From assembly GCF_026210795.1 (NCBI RefSeq), contig NC_089432.1, positions 4,526,001-4,590,000 of the forward strand: a stretch of DNA of 64,000 nt. The letters run 5' to 3'. Source of the DNA: Rhizophagus irregularis (Eukaryota > Glomeromycota > Glomeromycetes > Glomerales > Glomeraceae). Positions 36,490 to 48,499 of this stretch are shown one piece after another. The stretch's first letter is position 1, and each line of letters starts with the position of its first letter. The notes under the pieces were generated by a model that saw only the letters and a list, made by a program, of their open reading frames with translations, ran no database searches and was not told the DNA's origin. The position numbers were made by a program, and so were the translations under genes.

Positions 36490-38500
36490 CCTTCACTATC
36501 TTGAACTTTTCTGATCTTCCTTTACAAATATAGAGTCATGCTGATGTGCTCATTTTTTAATATTCAAATGCAGTTATGCAGATTACCGACTTTCAATTTT
36601 ATATTAATTCAGTATTAAAAAAGAGTACTAGTACTTTGATCACCATTAAAATAACTATATAGGAATATTTACAAGAAATCCTTTTTAAAAAATTTCATTA
36701 TCAAAAATTTGAAATTTTCCATGCTACTTAGACTTTTGCAGAATAATATTGAAATATAGATTTTATAATTTAGTGGCTCTTTAATTTTTACGATAAATTC
36801 TTTTTAGCTATACTTTAGGATTATAAAAAAGGGTTCAACACTAGTGTTAATGCCATATCATTGCAAAAGAGCTGAAATCATTCGAAAGTAATTTATTTAC
36901 GAAAATGGTCAATTTATGCAGCAATCTTTATTTACTTAATTGTTAAGTTTGAACTTGTGGTTTCGTAGTAATGTTGCTCATTTCTAAAGACAAGTATGAT
37001 TACGTATATATTATGTGAATTCCAAAAAAGAAATATTTATTCTTTAATAGAAAAATTGCTTATTAGTGATCGAATATGCTAACAACGATGCCCTTCAAGT
37101 AAAATATTTAGGACTTTGCTTAAAATCACAAATAATTTAGCGTACAAGTTCGTTGGCTTTTACCCACACCTCTACATCCACACTCATGTACCCACACATA
37201 CCGCAACATCAAAACCTGTACACCAGTACCTCCACACTAAGAAAGCTTCCGTGAAATATTTAAAAATAATAGATGATGTAAAATGATTTCATTTTATAAA
37301 TGTTAATTTAAGGTGTAATATGTAAAACTTGTTGATTTGATGCAATTTTTAATTGCTGTAAACCTAGTAAGAAGAAAGTTTGTCTGAGAGGGTAGGATAG
37401 ACCTTTAACATTAAGTAAATTTAAAAGTTCATGATAAGGCAGGAAAAAAAGCTAAGTTATGAATCAGAAGGAACAATAATTATGATATTTAGCATTTAAT
37501 AAATTTTTGATCAATTTTAATCAACTGGAAAGTCTAAAAATTACGTACACGTGTTAAAAAAGCCTTTTTTCAGCCAAACAAATTTTACAAGAATTGAGAT
37601 GAAATAATAATATTTCTAATTCATAAAATTGCTAATACAACATTAAATTGTATTATGGTATATAATAAGTGGTTTAAATTTTAGTAAATAAATTAGTATA
37701 TAATTGACACCATAATAATTTTAAATGAAATAATATTAGGTTTACGATCATAAAATAAATTATGATAAATTTAAAAAATTACAAAATTAAACAGTAAAGG
37801 TGAATTAGTTGTTAAAAAAAACACCTCAGAATATAAAATTCAAGCATAAAACAAGAATAATGAAATTAATATACGGGCAAAGTGATATAATTTCATAATC
37901 AATATTGAGATTGAATGAAAATGTATATTACATAATAAGTAAAGCATTTGTATATAATCTTGATTTTTTATATGATATATAAAACAATTAGCAATAGAGT
38001 TAGTTAATCATAAAAATATAAGTAATTAGTAATTTCTAAGTGTTAAAAGGATGAATGAAAATAAAGAGATAAACGTAATAAATACGATCATTGATAGACG
38101 GTTTGAAATATAAAAACTAGTATCATGCGAAAAGTAATAAGACAGGAATTAGAAGAAAATAAAATAACAATATAAAAAAATATATAGATAACACAATGAT
38201 TTAAACGGGTAGCAATAGTAAAAATATGTAATCAAAAATGTATTATAAAATATAGTAAGATAAAACCATAATGAAATTTAGCATTGCACATAGGTCATAG
38301 AAGATATAGTTAAATTAATTATGATATTTCTCCAATTATATAATTTCTTATAAGTCAATATATAAAAAAATACGTCATTAATATGGGTGGCAAGTATAGA
38401 TAGGCCAGTTTAAAATTACTTTGAATAATTTTGTCAATATCTACTAAAATATTCATGTTAATAAATCATGTGATGACAAATTCAACAACTAACTGATCTG
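36490..38500. repeat. Segmental duplication shared with 53880-55800 and 56400-57460
   Basis: Shared landmarks: CTTTTCTGATCTTCCTTTAC near 36510 (inverted near 57440), a CCCACAC-rich stretch at 37160-37240 (also 54010-54070 and, inverted, 56515-56600), and CAGCCAA-CAAATTTTACAAGAATTGA near 37575 (also 54690). No coding sequence recognised. Confidence 0.5.
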
Positions 38501-38586
38501 GGCTTATATATATTATTTCTCCATCTTCATTAAGTATGGATTATGGTTCTATTTTCTAAATAAGTTAACTTTCACTTTGTAACATA

Positions 38587-38652
38587 TCATTACTGCGGCA
38601 CTGCGGCTAAAAAAATCAAGTGGTTGACAACTTTTTGTTTGTGGCACTGTAC
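38587..38652 (+). promoter_or_regulatory. Class II promoter block of gene 9 (diverged)
   Basis: Reads CATTACTGCGGCACTGCGGC, then TTTTTGTTTGTGGCACTGT. The direct repeat ACTGCGGcACTGCGG is intact, but the GATACTGATGGCGC core is reduced. About 120 bases before ATG. Confidence 0.55.
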
Positions 38653-38768
38653 GACTATCGGGAATTAAATTGCATAAAAAAATGCTAAAAATAGTTTTTT
38701 TTTTTTACAACTTTGAACGTTCAAACTCATCGTTTAAACACTTTTCTGTCAAATTATTACTATTCAAT

Positions 38769-41064
38769 ATGTCTGATATCAAAATGCAAGATATCGAGAA
38801 TAAAAATGAATGGATTAATTGGATTGAAGAAGCCATTCACAAAGAACATATAAAATATTATGAATACAAGGAATTTAATAACTTTCAAGAAATTGGTACC
38901 GGAGGTTTTGGTAAAGTGTACCGTGCAAATTGGAAAAATTTAAATAAATGTTTTGCGGTAAAGTCTTTTTTTAGCCTTGACAATATCACCGTAGAAGAAA
39001 TTATTCGTGAGGTAATTTTTAAATAAAAATTTTTCTTTTTATCATTATAACATTGTTTATTAAAATTTATTTATTAAAATTTGAATTTATTTAGTTAAAA
39101 AATCAACGTGAAGTTGATTATCATGATAATATTATTTGTTGTCATGGAATAACGAAATTTGAGTCAGCAGGTATTATAATGATACTTTAATTAATATAAT
39201 ATACGTATTTTATTCATAAAAAATGCATTTTAATTAATTATTTCTTTTGTTCTTTAGAATATCATGTTAGTAATAATTATATGTTAGTAATGGAATATGC
39301 TAATAATGGCAGTCTTCGAAGTTATTTGGAAAAAAACTTTGGTAAACTTACATGGGATGATAAATATATTATGGCATACCAGTTAGCTTGCGCTGTGTCA
39401 TGCTTACATAATAAAGGGATTGTCCATCGTGACCTGGTAATTTATTTATTTTCTTCAATCATTGTCTATAATATAATATTTGCATTACTAAGTTTATATA
39501 TAACTTTTTAATAGCATTCTGGTAATATATTAGTTCATCAAAACACGATCAAATTGGCGGATTTTGGATTATCAAAAAGAATCGGAGCGTCATCAAATGT
39601 TCAATCCAAAATATTTGGAATGGTTCCTTATGTTGATCCAAAAATTTTTAATAGACGAAGAAATATTAATAATCAAACATCTCAAATTTACTCATTAAAT
39701 GAAAAAAGCGATGTTTACAGTGTTGGCGTATTGTTATGGGAAATATCCAATGGCCAACCTCCCTTTTATGTTGAAGGTGAACGATATGATGTTGGTTTAG
39801 CTTTGGAGATTTTACAAGGTCTTAGAGAAACAGTTGTTCCTGATACACCCGAAAATTATGTAGAAATTTATACTAGTAAGTAAATTTTAATTGTAATTAC
39901 TTAAATATTATTTTTCTAATCTTAAATTACATTTGTTATTTAGAGTGCTGGGATGGTGAACCAGATAATCGTCCAAATATATATCAAGTAGTTGATCGTT
40001 TAAAAGAGATGATTACAAAAACAGATGCAATAGCAAATATTCTTCAATCATTAGACAAACATGAATTTAGCAAGGCTTCTTTAAGTATTAATGGTTTAGA
40101 ATCACAAAGAGAATTATCTCAACTTATTCAAAATTTCAATAAAATTAATACAAAAGAAATTGATCCTATGATAGTTTTAAGTAAACAAGAAAATATTTCA
40201 GCTGAAGAAGATTTTAATAGAATAATTGATGAAATAAATGATTTTATTTATAATTTATCAAATAAAAGAATTGAATGGAAATTAATGAAAGGAAAAGTTA
40301 TTGAATATTTTAATAATTATAACACTTATTCAGAAGAAATATATAATTGGTTATCAAATAATCAAAATAGTCCAAATTCAATTTTTTTATTTGGATATTT
40401 TAATCAGTTTGGAATTGCAACAAGTGAGGATTATAAAAAATCTTTCAATTTATTTATTAATGCATCGGATCAAGATCATATATTAGCACAACATTTTGTT
40501 GCTGATTGTTACCTAAGTGGAACTGGAACTACAAAAAATAAAAAATTAGGTTTTGAATACTATGAAAAAGTAGCCAATAAAAATTTTGCACGTGGACAAT
40601 TAGAAATTGGTTATTGTTATGAAAATGGAATAGGTATTAACATAGATATAAAAAAGGCTATTTATTGGTATGAAAGAGCTGCAAATAATGGAAATATGAT
40701 GGCTATTCATAATCTTTTTGTTCGTTATTTAAGTGGAAATGGTGTTGAAAAAGATCATAACAAAGCATTCGAATTGTCTAAGCAATTAGCTGAAGGAGGA
40801 GATTTGGGTGGAATAACTCTGTTAGGAAATTGTTATTATATTGGTATTGGAACTAAAATTGATAAGCAAAAAGCATTTGAATTATATCAAAATGCTGCAA
40901 ATTTAGGACAAATGATAGCACAACATAATCTGGGTAAGATATATGAAAATGTAGGAGGAATTACAAAAGATATAAACAAAGCAATTTATTGGTATGAAAA
41001 AGCTGCCAAACAAGGACATAAACATTCACAAAATGTATTACTAGAAATACTTCAAAATAAATAA
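38769..41064 (+). CDS. Gene 9: TKL protein kinase-Sel1 repeat protein, 5 exons, 659 aa
   Basis: Exons: 38769-39011, 39095-39170, 39258-39436, 39515-39875, 39944-41064; introns are 83, 87, 78 and 68 bases. Starts [15 protein letters not shown]. Glycine loop IGTGGFGKV (42-50), lysine K65 (AVK), catalytic HRD 163-165, HSGN 167-170, DFG 182-184, PYVDPKIF, then [11 protein letters not shown] at 287. About six Sel1 repeats cover roughly 430-650 ([48 protein letters not shown]), ending [12 protein letters not shown]. The only kinase member on the plus strand here. A complete catalytic set supports activity; substrate unknown. Confidence 0.92.
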
Positions 41065-41655
41065 AATAAATAAATAATTCATTAAAATTCATTAAAAATA
41101 CGAAAAATTAATCATTATTATTTTATTAAATTACAGGATTTTAAACGTGATGATAATGCTTTAAAAACGTAAATAAAAAGTTTATTAAATTAGTACCTAT
41201 TACATAATCATTCTTACACATCATGATCTTTTTTACTTATTAATTTTTATAAATAAAAAATTTATATTTTGTATTTTTTTTTTAATTTTATATATTGTAT
41301 CAACCTTATTTAAATTAGTCATTAAAAGAAAACTGTTAATAAAAAAAAGTGTAATAATTTTTTTTCTTATAAAAAAAAAAATCACAATTAAAGTCATCCC
41401 ATTAACACAACATATATTAGTTATTCTGCAGCCGCCAATGAGCATCTTATAAATACAATAAACTATTGATCAAAAATATCAATAATAATTATGCAATGGT
41501 AGTTTATTTATACTAGCTTAATAAAAAAATATCAGCATGATGAAAAAAGCATGATCCTATTTGGCTGTAGAATAGCAGCAAATAAAATCCACGTTTATCA
41601 TTTTTTGATTTATAGCATCTTTGACTTTTTCTATAACTGTATTCAAGTTATTTAC
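41065..41655. other. 3' flank of gene 9
   Basis: AT-rich, no gene seen. It does not carry the 3'-flank block found behind the other class II genes. Confidence 0.4.
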
Positions 41656-41659
41656 CCTA

Positions 41660-42225
41660 TTTCTCGTTCCTTTTTTTCATATTCTTTGATTTTGTTGTGC
41701 CTCCCGCTACCAGATTTCGAAGTTTGGAATTTTGTTTTCCCATTAAGTAAAATATCCTCTTTATATATTTCAAAAGCTATACTCTCACTTAGTCTTAAAA
41801 GAAGTTCTATTGTTTCCGAGTTTAAAATGTTTTTCGACCAGTACCACCTTTCTTTAGGAAACCAACCGTTTATTGCTCTTAATAACTCTGGCTTCGATTT
41901 CTTATTATGTCATTAAAGTTTTTCGAAAGAATATCTTTAACCTTTTGAAAGGTATTACTACGGTTATAGCAAGGCTCCATTTTTTATACTTTTGCATTAA
42001 CTCTCTAACGCTATTATTGTCTGTCAAATGATAAATCATTGCTTCAAAGGTTACTAATTCCCATTGTCATATGGAGAGAAATCGAATACAAAAATTATAA
42101 ATCTAAATGACATTTTTATATTAAATCAAAATTTGGGTAACCTATATCATACCTATCCTAATTAAGTAATTTACTAATAGCTTCGTGAAATAATTTTCCA
42201 TAAACTTCGTCCTTAAAAACAAGCT
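41660..42225 (-). pseudogene. Decayed gene of unknown family
   Basis: Three adjacent minus-strand open stretches in shifting frames read like one broken protein: VFKDEVYGKLFHEAISKLLN (about 42222-42160), QWELVTFEAMIYHLTDNNSV continuing to KKWSLAITVV (about 42065-41950), and KPELLRAINGWFPKERWYWS continuing through NILNSETIELLLRLSESIAF (41915-41660). The plus-strand ORF 41551-41916 is their antisense. I do not recognise the family. Confidence 0.45.
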
Positions 42226-42239
42226 TTTTTTGAGATCTT

Positions 42240-44456
42240 TAATTTTAATAACAATAAATATATGTAATTTTGCATGAGAAAAAAGCTTTTGTAAGGTTAT
42301 CTTGATAGTTATTCAGATAGATTCTCTACAAAATACAAAAAAGCAGATTTTTAATAAAAAAATTTTTTATTTTGATTCAAGCTCCCTCAGCTAATAATAA
42401 ATATTTTATTGTTTATGACATAATTTTGCAAAGTGAACAACTTTTATTAAGGTAATAGAGCTGGTTATCTAAATAGATTTTTTGGTTATCATTGAGTTCA
42501 ACTAAAATTTCTCTAATTTTTATTAAAAGAACTAAAGATTTTTATTTACTTGTAGAAATCATATATATTTCGAGTAACACATTCGTTTTACACAAAAAAA
42601 ACTACCAATTTCTTGCAAGTTTTTAAAAATTAATTTTGTCCAATAATTTAGTATATATTAATAAAATGTTAAAGCTTACTTAAAACGTTTAAATAAGTAT
42701 TAATGTATTTTATTAAAATTTACTGCTTAAATAATATTTAGTGAATAGTAAAATTATTATGATTAACATATAAAAAAGTAAGTTTTTTTTTGCATTTTAC
42801 AAAAAATTTATCTGAATAATCACCATTATATCCTTAGAAAATCTTTTTCTTTGTGTAAAAATTACATATATTTTCGTTTTTTAGTTATACTTTTGTTTCT
42901 ACTTTTAAAAGGTTCTTCGAAAAAGGCGTGATTTTACTTAAAACGCAAAAGAATAAAATAATTATTAAGAAACCGACAAAATGTATAATGGTCTTATCAA
43001 ATTAGTATGGGCGTAGACGCGTAGTATATTAGATTATGATTACACAATTTCGTTTAAATATCATATGATATGCGACAACTGCGACATCTGAACATTTCAT
43101 GTGCCATAGTATTTTACGAGATGAAAAGAACATGAAATAGGAAAATTTAAACACCGAATAGGAAAAATTAAGAGGGTTAGAGATAAAAAGCTTTTAAATA
43201 TCAAACAGCAAGAGCAGAAATATATTTTACAAGGGATGAAAAAAAAAAATTTAATAATGGCGATTTTTCTACAATACTTAGAGACCTCGAAATTAGATGT
43301 TACGATGGTACGTGGACTCTAAAATAAAGACGAGAAAGGGATAGATTGCAATTAATCAAAGATATAGAACCGGTTAAATTGTAGCCAAAACAAGTAAAAT
43401 CATGCAAAGAAATGAAATCATTATGATCAGTATCATAAATATTGCCAAAAATATATGATAATTACATCTTTTCGTAATGAGAACTTATTGATAAAAGTGA
43501 TAAAAAAAGTTCAAGTTTGAAAAATCAAAGCAATACTAGTTCAAGAAAAAAGAAAAGAAAAGTGTTTTAATTGTATATGTTGTCGAAACTCGGCAATTTT
43601 GGAATAATTTCAGGATTTGACCTTCGGCCAATCATTCCAAAACGAAACTCTAGCCGAAAGTTGAAAGTTGGGCCGAAATTTTCCGGCCGGCATTATGCAT
43701 TTTGGCCCGCATTATAAATTTTGTGTAACATTTTTTCCGTGCTAAGCTTTTATCTGGTGTCACGTGATATATGATTTGGAAAATTGGGCCAGAATTATAA
43801 AATAGTTTCGGACATTGATCTCAAGTTTCTGCCAGAGTTTCGTTTCAGATTTTGGAACTTTCGGATTCAGCCATGTTTTCAGCAAGTTTTGGCTACATGT
43901 ATAGTTTAGTAATATAAAATTCGATTCTCGTTTCAAAATTCAAGTCGTGGATCGAACAATGTTGCGGAATTAGATGATGAAATAGGAGACAACTAATTTT
44001 AATTCTTTCAAATAGTTTACAGGATCCAAATTAACGTATTCTCGTAAATGTAAAAGAGTAAAGTTAATGAAGGCATCAAAGAAGTTAGTGAGATAATATT
44101 ACAAATACAGAGGAAGATATTCAAATATCGATGAAAGACTTAAATACCGTAACCTAAAAATGGGGAGATAGGCAGCCTACCTACAATACCGAACGAGGAA
44201 GAAACAAGAAAATGATCGCAAGAATTAGAAGATACGTTTGCAAGATAATACGGAAAAATCAAAAAAAAAAGAAAATTATGGACAAGGGAGGTAGAAAATT
44301 TGAAAAAAGTCAAAAACATCATAAAATTAAGAAATCAAAAAGTGTTAGCTAAAATAGTCAATAGAAAATTTATGACAATCGCAGTGTACAATAAGGTACT
44401 TCAATTTAAATAGGGTGTCCTCATTTAGTTAATTTAGGTGCATCGGTGGAGAAACC
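42240..44456. other. Intergenic DNA with coding-like scraps
   Basis: No intact gene. 43180-43320 (plus) has a coding-like stretch (AEIYFTRDE and ILRDLEIRCYDGTWTLK). 43960-44400 has lysine/arginine-rich fragments. 43580-43900 is an imperfect inverted repeat around GGCCGAAATTTT with arms containing CGAAACTCTAGCCGAAAGTT and, inverted, CGAAACTCTGGCAGAAACTT, probably a worn MITE. Confidence 0.4.
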
Positions 44457-44494
44457 TTATGGCAAGCCGTTCAAGTCAAAAGTCCGCCGCTATT

Positions 44495-44688
44495 GCAGCA
44501 GGTACCTGTTGCTTTCGTGGCAGGTACCTGCTAGATTTGCAGCAGGTACCTGCTGAATTTGCGGCAGGTATCTGCTGGATTTACGGCAGATACCTGCTAG
44601 AATTGCGGCAGGTACCTGCTAGATTTGCGGCAGGTACCTGCTGAATTAGCGGCAGGTACCTGCTGAACTTGCAGCAGGTACCTGACAG
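44495..44688. repeat. Palindromic minisatellite, left arm, 9 x 22 bases
   Basis: GGTACC (or GGTATC/GATACC) occurs at 44501, 44523, 44545, 44567, 44589, 44611, 44633, 44655 and 44677, exactly 22 bases apart. The unit is GCAGGTACCTGC plus a 10-base spacer such as TAGATTTGCG. The core is a perfect 12-base palindrome. Confidence 0.9.
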
Positions 44689-45875
44689 GTTACAAATATG
44701 GTATTTTATTTTTTCTGGGTCAAAAAGATTTTTTTAATTTCCATTTATAGTAATCTACCGAATTATTGGATCCAAGTTAGTTTATTTCTTTTTTCAGAAG
44801 TGATCTTCATCTCATAATTCGGCCCATTACTTTAAATTTTGCTAAAATTAATGATATATAAGGAATCTATATTAATTATAAATAAATTTTTGAAAAGATC
44901 GTTTAATTGACATTTTACAATAAGCTTAAAAATCAAACTATAAAAGTTATATTATTTATTTTTTATATACTATTATTTTTATTGAAGTTTTGCTTTATAT
45001 ATCATTATTAGTTGAATTTATAAGAGTTATGACAATGGGATTGATATAAAATGAGTCTTTGTCATATTCACACATCTGCTCATAATTGTTTTAGATTTCC
45101 TGCCCAAATTCAAAATAAAAATAAATAGTTTATTTATGATTTTTAGCAAATCAACAGACATTTCTATAAAAAAAATATACATATAATTAGCTATCAATAA
45201 AGTTAAATTTACTGGAGTTGCTTTTTTTTTAAAAAAAAATATTCCCTATATGTAAATTTTTGTTCATTAATTCTTTTAATAGTTTTGCAAAGATTTCATA
45301 ATTTAAAATTTTTTTTCTAAATGATCAGAGATTTCCAGCCATAATCCACATATAAGAAAGTTTTTGTGATATTGGTTTTAAAAGAATAATATTAATGATA
45401 GTGGCATCAATAAATTTAAACCAATATAGTTAAATTGGGTATATAAATAATAATATTCTGGTAGTGTATTTTGTTATACTAATCATTTAATCAAATTGTA
45501 AATTTTAAAATTATTTAAATTGATTTTTATATTGCTCATTTGAATTTAAAAATTTTATAATAATTTATTAGTATTAATTCTTTCATTTATAATTTTTTTA
45601 TACTTAAAAGTTGAGTTTCAAGTTATTTTTTACATTAAACCTTATTTTAAAAAATACTTTGAATTTACAATATAAATTAAAACTATTAAAGATTTTAGTA
45701 TTGATTATACGATTAATTCTAGCCAAATTTATAGTGATGGGCAGAATTATGAGATGAAAATCACTTCTGAAAAAAGAAATAAACTAACTTGGATCCAATA
45801 ATTCGGTAGATTACTATAAATGGAAATCAAAAAAATTTTTTTGACCCAGAAAAAATAAAATACCATATTTGTAAC

Positions 45876-46069
45876 CTGTCAGGTACCTGCTGCAAGTTCA
45901 GCAGGTACCTGCCGCAAATCTAGCAGGTACCTGCCGCAAATCTATCAGGTACCTGCCGCAATTCTAGCAGGTATCTGCTGCAATTCTAGCAGGTACCTGC
46001 CGTGAATCCAGCAGATACCTGCTGCAAATTCAGCAGGTACCTGCCGCAAATCTAGCAGGTACCTGCCGC
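45876..46069. repeat. Palindromic minisatellite, right arm, 9 x 22 bases
   Basis: Core hexamers at 45882, 45904, 45926, 45948, 45970, 45992, 46014, 46036 and 46058, again exactly 22 bases apart. The imperfect units (GGTATC, GATACC) are partly mirrored between arms, so the arms are still largely matched. Confidence 0.9.
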
Positions 46070-46107
46070 AATAGCAGCGGACTTTTGACTTGAACGGCTT
46101 GCCATAA

Positions 46108-46735
46108 AACCTATACCATATAGCGTATAGTCATATAGAACATGTGGTTCGTCCAATTATATACTATATGTACTATGTAGGATTTGAGCTGTTTACGTGT
46201 GTCATGTCACAACGTCACAACGTCACATTCTTTGTATTAAATTTATTAAATTTTTCATTAATTTATACATGACACAGCTAATAAAAATTTAACTCAAATA
46301 TATAAAAAGATTTACTCTTTAACTCAAATGTTTTTATAATAGTATCACTAACTTCTTTTATAGTTATCTGATAATATTATCAGCCCTTTATATTAACTAT
46401 TGAAAGTAATTAAATACTAATTATTCAGATAATAAAATAAAATATACAAAATTATTTATATAGGAATTCAAAAAATTTTAAATTAGTATTTAAATTTTGT
46501 CTAGTGGGATTATGCAATGTATAACGGAAAATTGGTAATGGTTATGATATCTAAATAAGTATTAAAAAGATTTTTAAATTACTAGCCAGTTGAACATCTT
46601 ATTAATAAATAATATGCAACATCATGTTAATAACATCGTAATAAATTATATTAGCATGTTGAAAGTATCAATTGGCTAAAATCTTAATAATGCTAATAAT
46701 GTTTACATTATTAATATAGTAAAAAATTCTTTGAA
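46108..46735. other. Intergenic DNA between the foldback element and the gene 10 3' flank
   Basis: No gene. A small direct repeat CACAACGT occurs at about 46208-46225. Family flank words begin near 46560. Confidence 0.4.
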
Positions 46736-46739
46736 CACA

Positions 46740-47060
46740 TGATTTCAATAAACAAAAAATTCTCATTTTGTTAATATTTATTTTGTAATTCAGTTATAAA
46801 AAGTATTTTTTTTTTACATAAAGTTTTAAATCTTTTTTTGCTTTAGATAAAAAAAGTATGCCTTAATACTACGATCTTATTTTTCATATATATGATTAGT
46901 ATTTCATTATTTCTTAAAGTACTAGTACTGAAGTGTTAATTATTCGGTCCATTTAATTTTCAAGAAAAAATAATAACTTCAAATCTTCATGAATTTCATA
47001 GTTCTAGAATGACATTTTAAATTAAAAGGAAAATTATACATGTAGTTAATTTAATAATAA
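46740..47060. repeat. Family 3'-flank block, copy at gene 10
   Basis: Shares CATAAAGTTTTAAATCTTTT, a GGTCCATTTAATTTTCAAG word and TAGTTCTAGAATGACATTTT with the blocks behind genes 5, 6 and 7. Confidence 0.65.
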
Positions 47061-47208
47061 TAAAAATGCTTGCAGTGAAAAGCTTTATTTGATCTTTTAT
47101 TTATTATATAGTAGATTAATAGTATCTTATAAATTAAAAAATAATGTAGCAAATTTAATTGATTCACATTTCACAATTTAATTAATTTAATTAGAAATTA
47201 TTAATTTT

Positions 47209-48327
47209 TTAAAGCGATTTTATTTTATGTAGTGCATTTTGACATCCTTGGTTGGCAGATTTTTCATACCAATAAATTGCTTGGTCTATATCTTTTGTAA
47301 GTCCTTTTCCATATTCATACATAAGACCAAGATTATATTGTGCTATCATACTTCCTAAATTTGCTGATTTTTGATATAATTCAAATGCTTTTTGATGATC
47401 AATTTCAATTCCAGTACCATTTTCATAACAATATCCTAACATTGTTGTTGCACGAAGATATCCTTCTTCAGCTGATCGTTTAAACAGTTCAAAAGCTTTA
47501 TTATAGTCTTTCTCGACACCTTCTCCATTTAAATAACATTTACCTAAATTATGCATAGCCATTATATTTCCATTATTTGCAGCATTTTCATACCAATGAA
47601 TAGATTTTTTTAAATCTTTTTTAATACCTATTCCATTATAATATAAGTAACCAATTCTTAATTGACCATTTGCAAAATCTTTATTAGCCACTTTTTCATA
47701 ATATTCAAAAGCTAATTTTTCATTTTTTATAGTTCCATATCCATATTGATAACATTCACCAACATAAGTTTGTGCTAATATATGATCTTTTTCTGATGCA
47801 TTAGTAAACAAATTAAATGCTTTCTTATTATTTCTGATTATTTCAATTCCATAATAATTAAGATATCCAAGTAAAAAAATGGAATTTGAAACATTTTGAT
47901 TATTTGATAACCAGGTATAAATTTCTTGTGAATTAACATTATAACTATTAAAATATTCAATAACTCGCTCTTTTGCTACTTTTCCTTCAATTCCTTTATT
48001 TAATAATTTAAAAATTAAATCATTTACTTTATCAATTATTATATCAAAACCTTTTTCAAATGAAAGTTTTTCTCGTTCTTTTGATACTGTTATAGGATCA
48101 ATTTCTTTTATATTTATTTTGTCAAAATGTTGAAAAATTTGAGATAATTTTCCTTGTAATTCTGAATTGTTGGTACTTAAAGTTTCCTCATTAAGTTTTT
48201 TATTGCTTGAAAATTGGGCATTTTCTGCTATATCTGTTTTTGTAATTATAGTTTTTTCTTCATTCCAATTAATCCATTCATTCGTATTCGCATTTTCGGT
48301 GTCTTGCATTTTCTTATTATCAGACAT
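47209..48327 (-). CDS. Gene 10: Sel1-repeat protein lacking the kinase domain, 372 aa
   Basis: Single exon starting MSDNKKMQDTENANTNEWIN. After the leader (NEWINWNEE) it continues KTIITKTDIAENAQFSSNKK, which corresponds to the exon 5 linker of the kinase genes ([14 protein letters not shown] in gene 11). The break therefore removes about 280 residues, from just before the glycine loop to just after CWDGEP. A second linker part (STNNSELQGKLSQIF, IKEIDPITV) and about six Sel1 repeats follow (ECYQYGYGTIKN, YLYYNGIGIKKD, KCYLNGEGVEKDY, YCYENGTGIEID, LMYEYGKGLTKDI). Probable soluble adaptor. Confidence 0.9.
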   Translation of the reverse strand: MSDNKKMQDTENANTNEWINWNEEKTIITKTDIAENAQFSSNKKLNEETLSTNNSELQGKLSQIFQHFDKINIKEIDPITVSKEREKLSFEKGFDIIIDKVNDLIFKLLNKGIEGKVAKERVIEYFNSYNVNSQEIYTWLSNNQNVSNSIFLLGYLNYYGIEIIRNNKKAFNLFTNASEKDHILAQTYVGECYQYGYGTIKNEKLAFEYYEKVANKDFANGQLRIGYLYYNGIGIKKDLKKSIHWYENAANNGNIMAMHNLGKCYLNGEGVEKDYNKAFELFKRSAEEGYLRATTMLGYCYENGTGIEIDHQKAFELYQKSANLGSMIAQYNLGLMYEYGKGLTKDIDQAIYWYEKSANQGCQNALHKIKSL

Positions 48328-48430
48328 ATAGTAATTTACAAGAAAGTTTTAAAAACAATACGATTGAACGTCAAAAGTTTATTTTTTTTTTGTAACGAAA
48401 ACAATCCCTTTTAAGTATTTTATGCAGATT

Positions 48431-48497
48431 GTCACACAGCGCCATCAGTATCACCAAACAAAAAACCGTCTATCATTAGCCGTAGTACCGCAGTAAT
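48431..48497 (-). promoter_or_regulatory. Class II promoter block of gene 10
   Basis: Contains GTCACACAGCGCCATCAGTA, TCACCAAACAAAAAACC, GTCTATCATTAGCCGTAGTA and CCGCAGTAAT. About 104 bases from ATG, preceded by TAAGTATTTTATGCAGATT, which reads GCATAAAATACTTA on the gene strand, a TATA-like word. Confidence 0.7.
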
Positions 48498-48499
48498 AT

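Larger units (their letters stand above)
44457..46107. mobile_element. Foldback element, 1651 bp, 396-base inverted arms with palindromic minisatellite
   Basis: Arms at 44457-44852 and 45712-46107 are nearly perfect reverse complements, starting TTATGGCAAGCCGTTCAAGT. Each has about 40 unique bases, nine 22-base units, then about 160 unique bases. The flanks repeat AACC (or AAACCT if the end is set one base inward), a short target duplication. The 860-base middle is AT-rich and non-coding. Structure fits a foldback or Mutator-like non-autonomous transposon; superfamily not assigned. Confidence 0.8.

Noticed and set aside
44438-44644. 68-residue plus-strand ORF through the minisatellite
   Set aside because: It is a by-product of the 22-base units being open in this frame (repeating RYLLDL/QQVPAEFA text). 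The arm is non-coding transposon DNA.
44495-46069. CRISPR-like array
   Set aside because: The spacers are 10 bases and near-identical, the units are palindromic, and the DNA is eukaryotic.
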